Of a stretch of DNA of 64,000 nucleotides, positions 16,725 to 24,976 are shown piece after piece. A program made the position numbers and the translations under genes. The stretch comes from Archaeoglobus sp. JdFR-27 (GTDB taxonomy: Archaea > Halobacteriota > Archaeoglobi > Archaeoglobales > Archaeoglobaceae): positions 124,001 to 188,000 of the forward strand of contig MTMO01000002.1 of assembly GCA_002011235.1 (NCBI GenBank), given 5' to 3'. Under the pieces are notes generated by a model. It did not search any database. It was not told the origin of the DNA and saw nothing but the letters and a program-made list of their open reading frames with translations. Numbering within the stretch: position 1 is the stretch's first letter; every line of letters starts with the position of its first letter.

Positions 16725-17561
16725 TCATTTTCTAGATTTCGCCTTTGATTTTTCTCTGAATTCCTCATACTTTCTTTTCACCGATTCGAAGAGATCCTCC
16801 TTAAGCTCTCCACTGTAATAATCTATTCTTGCTGCGATAGCAAGCTTTGAAGCAAGAAATCTCGCCATCTTTCCTCTAAGCGATTTGGGGAGAGTCCTTA
16901 TGAAGGGGTGCTGGAATATTATACCGTGCTTAGGTGTTTTAGCTTTTTTACCCTTTTTCATCCGAGACATGGCCTTGAACAGGCTTTTTTCAGCCCCTAA
17001 AATCTGAATGGTGCTTGCTGGCAGACTTGAAAGTCTCTTCAAGCTCCCTGCTTTTTCTATAAGTCTTGCGGCAATTATGCCACCAACGATTTCGCTCATG
17101 TTTGGCATGCTTCTTGCTACCCCTGAGTTTATCTCATCTTCTATATCACGCCTCAGTTTTTTAAGGTCTCTAACAATTCTCCTGAATTTCTCCGTATTTT
17201 CGTCGATCTTTATTTCTTCCAGATCCCTAATTTTCTCGGAAAAGAGGTTTATGCCAAGATCTAGTTCATCAAGCGCTTTCAGAAGTGAGATGAGATACCT
17301 CTCTGATCCTTTAAGCTCTCTTTCAATTTCTTTCTCCGCAATCTGAATTGCTGTTCTCCTGAGTGAAGAGTAATAATCCTCTTCCGATCCAAAAACTCTA
17401 ATTCCTGCCTCTTTTAAAGAAAATGGAATTTTATCAAGTTTTTCACTCTTGCTCTCTTCAAAGGACTGTACGAGATCATCAGATTTTCTTACTTCGAGTT
17501 CAGAATCCTTTTCATAAACTCTACCAAACCATACTTTGTATTCTGATTTATATTCTGACAT
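16725..17561 (-). CDS. Nop5/Nop56/58-family box C/D RNP scaffold protein
   Basis: About 278 residues starting MSEYKSEYKVWFGRVYEKD. The central coiled-coil (residues about 85-165) precedes the RNA/L7Ae-binding NOP domain with PNMSEIVGGIIAARLIEKAG and the hallmark ILGAEKSLFKAM, then PKHGIIFQHPFIRTLP, RGKMARFLASKLAIAARID and a basic tail. It bridges guide RNA and fibrillarin. The earlier in-frame ATG at 17624 would overlap the RFAP synthase gene, so 17561 is chosen. Confidence 0.96.
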   Translation of the reverse strand: MSEYKSEYKVWFGRVYEKDSELEVRKSDDLVQSFEESKSEKLDKIPFSLKEAGIRVFGSEEDYYSSLRRTAIQIAEKEIERELKGSERYLISLLKALDELDLGINLFSEKIRDLEEIKIDENTEKFRRIVRDLKKLRRDIEDEINSGVARSMPNMSEIVGGIIAARLIEKAGSLKRLSSLPASTIQILGAEKSLFKAMSRMKKGKKAKTPKHGIIFQHPFIRTLPKSLRGKMARFLASKLAIAARIDYYSGELKEDLFESVKRKYEEFREKSKAKSRK

Positions 17562-17620
17562 AAAGCAAGCATTCCTGATTTTCAGTATTCCATAAATTCT
17601 ATCGATCCGATTAGAATGGA

Positions 17621-18577
17621 TCACTCCACTTCTTCGATTTTAGCCCCCAGATTATTGGCTTTGGTGATTATCGTTTCGCATTCAAATCCCTTTTCTCTAA
17701 AAGCCGAGCTGAGATCCTTTGAGATTGCTCTAGAATCTGTGTCAGTTATCGCATAAACAGATGGGCCAGTTGAACTCATTCCAACCGCAATTCCATCTTT
17801 AACGCTCTCGATAACACTCCAAATGAGGTCTCCATACTGCTCAACCTCAATCCTTTTGAAGCCTATATGCTGAATCCTTGAAATACCATCTGAGAATTCG
17901 TCCAGATCTTTTTCAACCACAGCCGGTAGAATTTTCATCAGAATTATGTGGGCTAGCGTTTTTACCTCGCCAAGGGAGATCGGGCAGTACTTTTGAAAGA
18001 GATTTACCTCCTCTTCACCAAAGTAACCGCTTAATTCTGGCACGGCTAAAACAACTTCCCAATCTGGAAAGTCATACTTTGCAAGGACCGGAGGTGGGGG
18101 AGCTCTGCTAGCAGAAGAAGGCAAGAAATCCTTTTTTACCTTTTTAGAATGTCCTCCATCAAGGATAAAACCACCCATTTTGAAGGCAGCAACTCCTATT
18201 CCTGAAGTCCCACCTCTCCCGACCAGGCTCGCGAGATCCGTCAAAGTGAGATCAAGGTCGTAAATCCTCCGGTAAGCTTCAGCCACCGAAAGAGCTGTCT
18301 GGGTTCCATTCCCAAGTCCAACATGGGTCTTGTAGTTATCCAGGATCTTTATTTTGATACCCCTACCGAAAGCTTCGCTAAGCTTTTTTACTGCCCGCTG
18401 AAAGGCTTCGGTTGCTATTCCATCAATCACAATGTCCTCAGATTGCGAAGCCTCAATCTCTATGAATGGATTTTCCAATGCGAGACCAATCCCACCATCG
18501 ATTCTTCCAAGCTCTCCATTGAGATCTATAAGGGTCATATGAATTCGTGATGGAGTCCTAACCCTCACCCTCTTCAT
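17621..18577 (-). CDS. Beta-ribofuranosylaminobenzene 5'-phosphate synthase
   Basis: The 318-residue GHMP-kinase-fold enzyme makes the first committed C-glycoside of methanopterin from PRPP and p-hydroxy- or aminobenzoate. Evidence is the start RVRTPSRIHMTLIDLNGELGRIDGG, the GHMP motif HVGLGNGTQTAL, GRGGTSGIGVAAFKMGGFILDGGH, the Pro-rich SRAPPPPVLAKYDFP segment and GMSSTGPSVYAI. It is the usual length and starts at ATG 18577. It points to a methanopterin-using C1 pathway in the organism. Confidence 0.93.
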   Translation of the reverse strand: MKRVRVRTPSRIHMTLIDLNGELGRIDGGIGLALENPFIEIEASQSEDIVIDGIATEAFQRAVKKLSEAFGRGIKIKILDNYKTHVGLGNGTQTALSVAEAYRRIYDLDLTLTDLASLVGRGGTSGIGVAAFKMGGFILDGGHSKKVKKDFLPSSASRAPPPPVLAKYDFPDWEVVLAVPELSGYFGEEEVNLFQKYCPISLGEVKTLAHIILMKILPAVVEKDLDEFSDGISRIQHIGFKRIEVEQYGDLIWSVIESVKDGIAVGMSSTGPSVYAITDTDSRAISKDLSSAFREKGFECETIITKANNLGAKIEEVE

Positions 18578-18680
18578 TTTAACCAGTCCCCTCTTTAACT
18601 TTCTTTTAACTTCATTCCTTTTTTCTCACTTTCTCGAATCTAATTCACCAATCCACTTCCATCAAATCAACTTCACTAAA

Positions 18681-19259
18681 TCAATTTTTCCTTTCTAACT
18701 CTATCTTTTTTATGTATCCCGGCTCATCGAAATCAACAACATAAGCCTCGGGGGCTATAACCGGAAGTTGATATCCTGTGAAAATCCTCATTATCTCCCC
18801 CGCCTGAATAGAGCATGTCAAAGCGTACGAAATTGGGTTATGTTCAGGGCGATCGTATTTCACATCGAAGAACGAAACCCCATCAGGGAGAAATGTAGTA
18901 ATTATCTCAGGAATAAATGGGACTCCAAGCTCCTCTGCTACTCTAGCAGCCCTGTTGATATGTTTATGAGCAATTATAACATCTATACCCTTAAGCTGTT
19001 TTTTAAACTCAGCGTAGTCTTCAGGGTAAGGATATGAAATTATACACGAATCGGTACTCATCGGATGTACGACATCGTAGTCATTGGCCTCTAAGGGCTT
19101 TACAGTTGAATCTATTCTTGCATCGACAGGTGTTAAAAAATCCCCTATGTACCTAATGCAGCCAACCCCGCTCCTCCATAGGAGCTCCAAAAGCATCCTC
19201 GATCCAATGATGCCAACGCTGAACTTCTCGAGGTATTCTATTTTCTTTTCACTTGCCAT
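18681..19259 (-). CDS. ThiF/MoeB-like E1-family protein, probably not a standard adenylyltransferase
   Basis: About 192 residues. The Rossmann start FSVGIIGSRMLLELLWRSGVG and the end ISYALTCSIQAGEIMRIFTGYQLPVIAPEAYVVDF follow the ThiF/MoeB/HesA pattern, but the glycine-rich ATP loop GxGxxG is reduced to IIGSRML, and the two zinc CxxC pairs are absent. It may bind a nucleotide without activating a carrier protein, or be a diverged member. The start at 19259 lies inside the last codons of the HTH-CBS gene (11-bp overlap); the earlier ATG at 19283 overlaps further. Confidence 0.65.
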   Translation of the reverse strand: MASEKKIEYLEKFSVGIIGSRMLLELLWRSGVGCIRYIGDFLTPVDARIDSTVKPLEANDYDVVHPMSTDSCIISYPYPEDYAEFKKQLKGIDVIIAHKHINRAARVAEELGVPFIPEIITTFLPDGVSFFDVKYDRPEHNPISYALTCSIQAGEIMRIFTGYQLPVIAPEAYVVDFDEPGYIKKIELERKN

Positions 19260-19842
19260 TCCGTACCAGAATATGTTTCTCATATCCTTTTCCCCTTATT
19301 GACTTCATTATGTCGTGTTTTGTTATTATCCCCTCCATTTCTCCATTTTCTACTACAAGTACGGCGGGATTGTTAATGAGCATCTTGCAAACGTATTCCA
19401 TACTTTCATCAGATGAAACACTCGGCAATGGACTGTCCATGCAGTCCTTCACCTTCATCTTCTCCGTGCTCTCAATGCCTTTATTGAGTATAATCTTTAC
19501 TATTGAACTCTCGGTAACTGTTCCAAGGACTCTGCCAAGCTCAATCACTGGCATCTGTGATATATCATGCTTGAGCATAACCTCAATTACCTCCCTTAAT
19601 GATTGATCTGGGGTTGCACACATAACATCCGGATTCATAACACTCCTTGCATTAACCTTTTTTCCCTCTAAATTTTCCAAAACCTCAAAAATCTTCTTAA
19701 CAAGAGAGAGCTTCGGGTCTATATCTCCTGATTCTATCCTTGCGATGAGTGGTTGGCTCACTCCAACAAGCTCAGCAAGCTTTTTTTGAGTAACGCCAAG
19801 TTTCTTCCTTTTTCTCTTTATTTCCTCGATCTCAAAATGCAT
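19249..19842 (-). CDS. XRE-type HTH regulator with paired CBS domains
   Basis: A 197-residue protein. Residues 5-60 form an XRE helix-turn-helix (KRKKLGVTQKKLAELVGVSQPLIARIESGDIDP in two parts). Two CBS motifs follow: ARSVMNPDVMCATPDQSLREVI to about residue 125, and MKVKDCMDSPLPSVSSDESM to the end with ITKHDIMKSI. CBS pairs bind adenosyl ligands such as AMP, ATP or SAM, so this is a ligand-responsive regulator. It is the first gene of its transcript and overlaps the ThiF-like gene, suggesting control of that gene. Confidence 0.9.
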   Translation of the reverse strand: MHFEIEEIKRKRKKLGVTQKKLAELVGVSQPLIARIESGDIDPKLSLVKKIFEVLENLEGKKVNARSVMNPDVMCATPDQSLREVIEVMLKHDISQMPVIELGRVLGTVTESSIVKIILNKGIESTEKMKVKDCMDSPLPSVSSDESMEYVCKMLINNPAVLVVENGEMEGIITKHDIMKSIRGKGYEKHILVRNGK

Positions 19843-19976
19843 AAAGGTTGTTTACAAAGAGTTATTTAAAATTACCGTTGTGCATTTTTTGAGTTCAGAG
19901 TTAGCAAGAATGGAAAGGTTTTTATTAACTAAGTAAAAACCAAAGAAAGAAATATTCTCGAGTATACGAATTAAAA

Positions 19977-22334
19977 ATGATTGAAAAGGTTGGTTGGCTG
20001 ATAGACATAGATTACCTTACATTAAACGGGAAGGTTGTGGTAAGGCTCTGGTGTAAAGACAAAGACGGCATTTTCGTTGCTTATGATGATTCATTCGAGC
20101 CTTATTTCTATGTTTTAGGCGAGGATCTTTCCGAGAACGATCTTAACATAAAAATTGAAAGGAAAGGAGAAATAATCTCAACAAAGAGGGTTGAAAAGGT
20201 TAGGATGAAGATTTTTGGGAGAGAAAAGGAGGTTTTCAAAGTTTATGCCCAACACCCCCAACACGTTCCCAAACTCCGTGAAGTTTTCTCACAGTTTGCA
20301 GAGGTAAGAGAGGCTGACATACCCTTCGTTTATAGATACCTCATTGATAGGGATCTTGCCTCCTTCGACGGTATTAGATTGAAATGTGAAGAGACCGATT
20401 TTGGTTCGCTGAGATCATACAAAGTATTTGATGTCAGAAGAGAGGAAAAAGAGGGATTTCCAGATGTTTCAACCCTTGCCTTCGATTGCGAGATGCTTAC
20501 AGAGATGGGAATGCCCGATCCAAAGAAGGACCCGATCATAGTCATCTCAGTGAAGTCTGGAGAATACGAGAACATAATAAACGGAGATGATGAGAAAGCG
20601 GTGATAAGAGAGTTCATTCAGGTTTTGAAAGAGATCGATCCCGACATCATCGTGGGTTACAATCAAGATAACTTTGACTGGCCCTATTTGAAGAAAAGAG
20701 CCAACCTACATGGAATAAAACTGAATATAGGGAGAGACGGTTCTGAACTTGCAATAAGAGGTGGGAGACCAAGAATTGCTGGCAGGCTAAATGTGGATTT
20801 GTATGATATTGCAATGAGAACGATAGATGTTAAGATAAAAACCCTCGAGAATATAGCTGAATTCCTTGGAAGAAAAATTGAGATCGCAGATATCGAAGCG
20901 AAAGATATCTCAAAGCACTGGAACAAGGGAGACAGAGAGGCGGTCATCCGTTACTCAAGACAGGATGTTATGCACACATATTTTATCGCCGAAGAGCTTC
21001 TGCCAATGCACTACGAGCTTTCAAGGATGATTAGAATTCCTTTGGATGACGTCACTAGAATGGGGAGGGGAAAGCAAGTAGACTGGCTTCTGCTAAGCGA
21101 GGCATATAAGCTTCGTGAGCTCGCTCCAAATCCAGCTGAATTTTCCCAGCCCTATGAAGGAGCTTTCGTTTTGGAGCCCGAGAGAGGCTTGCATGAGAAC
21201 GTTGTCTGTCTTGATTTTGCCTCAATGTACCCCTCTATAATGATCTCTTTCAACATAAGCCCAGATACATTATCCAGAGAGAACTGCGACTGCTTTATCG
21301 CGCCAGAAGTGGGTCATAGATTCCTGAAAAAGCCGGATGGATTCTTCAAGCGAATTTTAAGAATGCTTATAGAGAGAAGGAAAGAGATCAAAAGACAGAT
21401 GAAGGAACTTGACTACTCTTCTCCCCAATACCTCCTCCTTAACATCAAGCAGGAGACTTTGAAAATCCTGACAAACTCCTTTTACGGGTATACAGGATGG
21501 GGGATGGCCAGGTGGTATTGCAGGGAGTGTGCCGAGGCTACAACAGCCTGGGGAAGGCATTTCATAAAGACCTCTGCCAAGATGGCAGAAGACATGGGGT
21601 TCGAGGTGCTATATGGGGATACAGATTCGATCTTTATAAAGAAAGAAGGTATGAATTTGCCAGAGCTAAAGAAAGAAGTTGGTAAGCTGATTGAGGAGCT
21701 GTCGAAGGAGTTGCCTATCCAAATCGAGATCGACGAGTTTTACCGGACTATATTCTTTGTTGAAAAGAAGCGATATGCCGGATACACAGATAGCGATAGG
21801 ATAATAGTTAGAGGTTTAGAGGTGAGAAGGGGAGACTGGTGCGAACTTGCTAAGAAAGTGCAGAAAAGCGTTATAGAGATAATACTGAGGGAGAAAAACA
21901 TTGATAGAGCCGTTAATCTCGTGAAAGATGTAATCGATAAGATAAGGAGGGGTGAATTTGGAATAGACGAATACATCATCCACAAAAGCTTAACAAGAAG
22001 GCCCTCGAGATATGAGAGCGTTCAGGCGCATGTGAAGGCTGCTATGAAAGCTGAGAAAAAGGGTTTGCACTATGCAATAGGATCAAAGGTAGGATACGTT
22101 GTCACGAGAGGCTCCGGAAATGTTGGAGACAGAGCTTTTCCATCCGACCTCATCGAATCATTCGACGGAGAGACAATTGTCGACGCTGACGGAAACGTTT
22201 ACAGATTGGATAGAGAGTACTACATAAACAATCAGATAATTCCCTCAGTTATGAGAATTTTGGAGAGATTCGGATATACTGATAGTTTTGTAACCGGAAA
22301 GGCAGAGCAGAAAACCCTGGACACTTTCTTCTGA
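19977..22334 (+). CDS. polB: DNA polymerase family B, replicative/repair polymerase with proofreading
   Basis: The 785-residue enzyme has all the expected parts. The exonuclease motifs are FDCEM (Exo I), VGYNQDNFDWPYL (Exo II) and YSRQDVMHTYFI (Exo III). The polymerase motifs are DFASMYPSIMISFN (motif A), ILTNSFYGYTGW (motif B) and YGDTDSIF (motif C). The C-terminus ends QKTLDTFF, a perfect PCNA-binding PIP box. No intein is present. It starts at ATG 19977 behind AT-rich promoter DNA and is followed closely by two small genes on the same strand. Confidence 0.98.
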   Translation: MIEKVGWLIDIDYLTLNGKVVVRLWCKDKDGIFVAYDDSFEPYFYVLGEDLSENDLNIKIERKGEIISTKRVEKVRMKIFGREKEVFKVYAQHPQHVPKLREVFSQFAEVREADIPFVYRYLIDRDLASFDGIRLKCEETDFGSLRSYKVFDVRREEKEGFPDVSTLAFDCEMLTEMGMPDPKKDPIIVISVKSGEYENIINGDDEKAVIREFIQVLKEIDPDIIVGYNQDNFDWPYLKKRANLHGIKLNIGRDGSELAIRGGRPRIAGRLNVDLYDIAMRTIDVKIKTLENIAEFLGRKIEIADIEAKDISKHWNKGDREAVIRYSRQDVMHTYFIAEELLPMHYELSRMIRIPLDDVTRMGRGKQVDWLLLSEAYKLRELAPNPAEFSQPYEGAFVLEPERGLHENVVCLDFASMYPSIMISFNISPDTLSRENCDCFIAPEVGHRFLKKPDGFFKRILRMLIERRKEIKRQMKELDYSSPQYLLLNIKQETLKILTNSFYGYTGWGMARWYCRECAEATTAWGRHFIKTSAKMAEDMGFEVLYGDTDSIFIKKEGMNLPELKKEVGKLIEELSKELPIQIEIDEFYRTIFFVEKKRYAGYTDSDRIIVRGLEVRRGDWCELAKKVQKSVIEIILREKNIDRAVNLVKDVIDKIRRGEFGIDEYIIHKSLTRRPSRYESVQAHVKAAMKAEKKGLHYAIGSKVGYVVTRGSGNVGDRAFPSDLIESFDGETIVDADGNVYRLDREYYINNQIIPSVMRILERFGYTDSFVTGKAEQKTLDTFF

Positions 22335-22343
22335 GGTGATCAC

Positions 22344-22556
22344 TTGAGCTTTAGTGTTTTCAGATGCAGAAGATGCGGGAGATACATCTATGCCAGAAGT
22401 TCCAACAAAACCAGAAAGTGCGTTTGTGGATATACGAACAATTTAGACAGAGTTTTGGTAGTTGCGAAAGTTGAAGATGAGAGATTGGCAGCAGAATTTG
22501 TAAGGCAAAAGCAAGGATCGGGAACAGATTTTGTTAGATTGGGTGAAAAGAGTTAG
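22344..22556 (+). CDS. Small archaeal zinc-ribbon protein (DUF1922-like)
   Basis: A 70-residue protein starting from TTG at 22344, which follows GAGGTGATCAC 10 bp after the polymerase stop. It has one zinc ribbon, CRRCG and CVCG, with the segment YARSSNKTRKCVCGYTN. The layout matches the archaeal DUF1922 family. No function is known; tight linkage to the DNA polymerase gene suggests coordinated expression. Its 3' end overlaps the next gene's possible TTG start. Confidence 0.8.
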   Translation: MSFSVFRCRRCGRYIYARSSNKTRKCVCGYTNNLDRVLVVAKVEDERLAAEFVRQKQGSGTDFVRLGEKS

Positions 22557-22980
22557 AAAAGAGGCTAAAAATGAGAAGGGGGTAGATACCATTTACGAGT
22601 ACGAGATCGAGGTATGGTTTGGAGATCTCGATTCTTTTGGGCATGTAAACAATGCGAAACTCTTCACATATCTTGAAGCTGGAAGGTTTAAATACTTCAA
22701 GACCCGCCTAGGATCGCTGAAGGATGTTGAATTCGTTTTGGCAAGGGCTGAAGTTGACTTTCTTGCTCCAATTTGCCTTGGCGATGTGGTTTTGGTCAAA
22801 ATGTGGGTGGGCAAGATCGGAAACTCAAGCTGGGAATTTCTATACTCGGTTGTTAACAAAGAAACTTCAGAGGAAGTCGCCAAAGCAAAATCGGTGCAGG
22901 TTTGGTATGATTTTAAAAAAATGAGAAGTGAGCCCATACCCGATAATATAAAAAAGGTGCTAGAAGGAGACAAAGAGTAA
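22543..22980 (+). CDS. Hotdog-fold acyl-CoA thioesterase
   Basis: About 145 residues with the 4-hydroxybenzoyl-CoA-thioesterase-like signature: EVWFGDLDSFGHVNNAKLFTYLEAGR holds the catalytic aspartate and the helix start, followed by VLARAEVDFLAPICLGD and the late strand SVQVWYDF. It hydrolyses an acyl-CoA of unknown identity. The start is uncertain: GTG at 22543 is chosen, while TTG at 22531 is possible and no ATG is in frame before the conserved region. The stop is followed by several AGTAA repeats. Confidence 0.85.
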   Translation: MKRVRKEAKNEKGVDTIYEYEIEVWFGDLDSFGHVNNAKLFTYLEAGRFKYFKTRLGSLKDVEFVLARAEVDFLAPICLGDVVLVKMWVGKIGNSSWEFLYSVVNKETSEEVAKAKSVQVWYDFKKMRSEPIPDNIKKVLEGDKE

Positions 22981-23089
22981 GTAAATAGTAATTAGTAAAT
23001 TAAACAGTAATTTAATAAAAACCTTGGATGGTTCAAGAGTCTTTAAACCCAAAACTTAAACCTAGAATCAAAAAATAATAATTGAAGAA

Positions 23090-23500
23090 ATGATACTCGA
23101 AATAAAGAGAACATTTTTGGATAGGATAAAGGAGGAAGCTAAGATAAATCAAGTGGAAATCTGTGGTTTCATTATCGGAGAAATCCGTGGAAGCCGTGCT
23201 ATTGCAACTGAAATAAAATCAGCAAAAAACGTTTTGAATTCTCCCACTAGATTTCAAATTGATCCAGAAGATTTTCTAAAAACACTTGCAAAAGCTGAAA
23301 GCAGAAAACTGGAGATTATTGGATTCTACCATTCACATCCAGCGCCTCCCTACCCATCCTTAGTGGATGAGAAGTTCATGGCTCTTTGGCCGGATAAAAT
23401 ATGGCTTATAGTATCCACAATATCCACATTTGAACCCTCTACAAGGGCATTTATCAAAAGAGCAGAGAAGTTTGAAGAAATTAAAATCATCGAGAAATGA
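23090..23500 (+). CDS. JAMM/MPN+ metalloprotease (Rri1/desampylase-like)
   Basis: A 136-residue single JAB domain. The catalytic glutamate lies in VEICGFIIG and the JAMM motif is HSHPAPPYPSLVD (HxHP, seven residues, SxxD), all intact. Small archaeal proteins of this kind remove ubiquitin-like SAMPs from proteins or free SAMP for sulfur transfer. No SAMP gene is adjacent. The ATG at 23090 is natural for the fold. Confidence 0.88.
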   Translation: MILEIKRTFLDRIKEEAKINQVEICGFIIGEIRGSRAIATEIKSAKNVLNSPTRFQIDPEDFLKTLAKAESRKLEIIGFYHSHPAPPYPSLVDEKFMALWPDKIWLIVSTISTFEPSTRAFIKRAEKFEEIKIIEK

Positions 23501-23562
23501 TGGTTTAATCAAAAGGTAAGGGAAACAAAATAGCTTTTAAAACCAGAGTGGTTGGAAAAACT

Positions 23563-24396
23563 ATGATAGGTATTCTTTTCGCCTTAACGGCTTCCTTCCT
23601 CTGGGGCATAAATGGAATTTTCTTGCGGAAAGGGCTTGAGAATGAAGATGTGGTTTCCGCAACCTTTACAGTTATTCTGATCGTCACGTTTATTACCTTC
23701 ATCTTCTCAGCCGGAGATATCCAGAGTACCGAACTCAGACAAGATAAGGTGCTGATGCTGATTCTGGCTGGTATAATTTCCTATTTCATTGCTAGAGTGA
23801 TAACCTATTTTTCGGTAACAACTATTGGCTCTTCCAGAGCTTTTTCTGGAACCTCAACCAGGATAATGTTTTCTGCGTTTTTCGGCGTATTTTTGCTTCA
23901 CGAGGTTTTAAGTACGCTTGTTTTAACCGGCACGGTTCTTATGATATTCGGATTATACATATTCTCAACCGAAAAGATCGACAAGACTGGAATCTACATC
24001 TCTGTCATTAGCGGATTCTTTTATGGACTTGCATCCTTCTTTATAAAAGCAGGAATGCTGGAGAGCATATTTCTGAGTACTTTTATAGCCTCGATTTCCG
24101 GGCTGTTAATGTTAAGCATTTTTGCAGCTGTTAAAAACCGTCTCAGGTTTGTGAAGAATAGATACCTTGCAATATCGGCAACCTCGCTTGCTTTCGGAAA
24201 TATCTCCTATTACTTTGCTTTATCCCTTGTTCCACTGACCATAGCAGTCCCAATTTCAAATCTTTATCCACTGGTGACAACCGTCCTTTCCTACTTTTTA
24301 ATCCAAAAATTAGAATCTGTTAGTTTAAAAACTTTCATAGGCTCTTTTCTGGCAGTTCTTGGATCGATTTTGATCGCAATAGGGAGAAACGTCTGA
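23563..24396 (+). CDS. EamA/DMT-family transporter
   Basis: About 277 residues with around ten hydrophobic helices in two EamA repeats; the N-terminus MIGILFALTASFLWGINGIF and the second-repeat start IYISVISGFFYGLASFFIKAG are typical. The C-terminus reads SFLAVLGSILIAIG. The drug/metabolite superfamily exports metabolites or amino acids; the substrate is not evident. The ATG at 23563 is preferred over GTG at 23548 because helix 1 begins there. Its stop lies in an 11-bp tandem duplication. Confidence 0.87.
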   Translation: MIGILFALTASFLWGINGIFLRKGLENEDVVSATFTVILIVTFITFIFSAGDIQSTELRQDKVLMLILAGIISYFIARVITYFSVTTIGSSRAFSGTSTRIMFSAFFGVFLLHEVLSTLVLTGTVLMIFGLYIFSTEKIDKTGIYISVISGFFYGLASFFIKAGMLESIFLSTFIASISGLLMLSIFAAVKNRLRFVKNRYLAISATSLAFGNISYYFALSLVPLTIAVPISNLYPLVTTVLSYFLIQKLESVSLKTFIGSFLAVLGSILIAIGRNV

Positions 24397-24435
24397 AATA
24401 AGACTGAAACAAGATAAAACTAAAAAATAAATAAA

Positions 24436-24972
24436 TTATTTAAATTTCTCTTGGATGTATTTCAGTGTTTTGTCTACAAACTCGGCCTCACAAGGAGGTT
24501 CTTCTCCAAGCCATTCCCTGTAAAAGGCATTAATGTCTGGTAAAAAGTCGAATACCACCGGATACCCTGGTGGGACGACCTCGGTTTCGAGAAGAGTGAA
24601 ACACTCCGGACAATAATACTCTCTTATTTCCATCCAGCTAGGGTCAGAATGCATGAATGGTCTATAGAGCTCTTGCAAAGATTCTTCGCTATCCCTAACA
24701 TAGATCTTGGCCTTTAGTTTCCAATTGACTCTGTAATCACCGAATTCAAAGCCACATTTACATTTTACAGTGGGTATGTTGTCCTTGCAAACTATGAAAA
24801 GGCTATCAGAAAGAGGCAAGATTATTTTATCATCCCAAGGAACTTTTTCCTGTAGCACATCCAGAATGAGCTTGAATCTATGTGGATTTTTGTCAGAGCT
24901 TATTACTCTGTAAAGTTCCTCCATTGACAGCTTGCCATCAATTAGATCTCTAACGAGCTCTTTCGTTTCCAT
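24436..24972 (-). CDS. acxC: Acetone carboxylase gamma subunit
   Basis: A 178-residue protein starting METKELVRDLIDGKL. It matches the AcxC family: PWDDKIILPL, then zinc cysteines in CKCGFEFGDYRVNWKLKA, and EYYCPECFTLLETEVVPPGYPV followed by FDFLPDINAFYREWLG. The subunit carries zinc in an alpha2beta2gamma2 enzyme that carboxylates acetone to acetoacetate using ATP. Its start lies 5 bp after the stop of the beta-subunit gene with GGGGGTGAAATT before the ATG. This gene makes the acetone carboxylase call far more likely than hydantoinase or oxoprolinase. Confidence 0.92.
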   Translation of the reverse strand: METKELVRDLIDGKLSMEELYRVISSDKNPHRFKLILDVLQEKVPWDDKIILPLSDSLFIVCKDNIPTVKCKCGFEFGDYRVNWKLKAKIYVRDSEESLQELYRPFMHSDPSWMEIREYYCPECFTLLETEVVPPGYPVVFDFLPDINAFYREWLGEEPPCEAEFVDKTLKYIQEKFK

Positions 24973-24976
24973 AATT

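Noticed and set aside
18681-19259. HcgE-like enzyme of [Fe]-hydrogenase cofactor synthesis
   Set aside because: Fold is similar but no other hcg or hmd gene is present and the ATP loop is missing.
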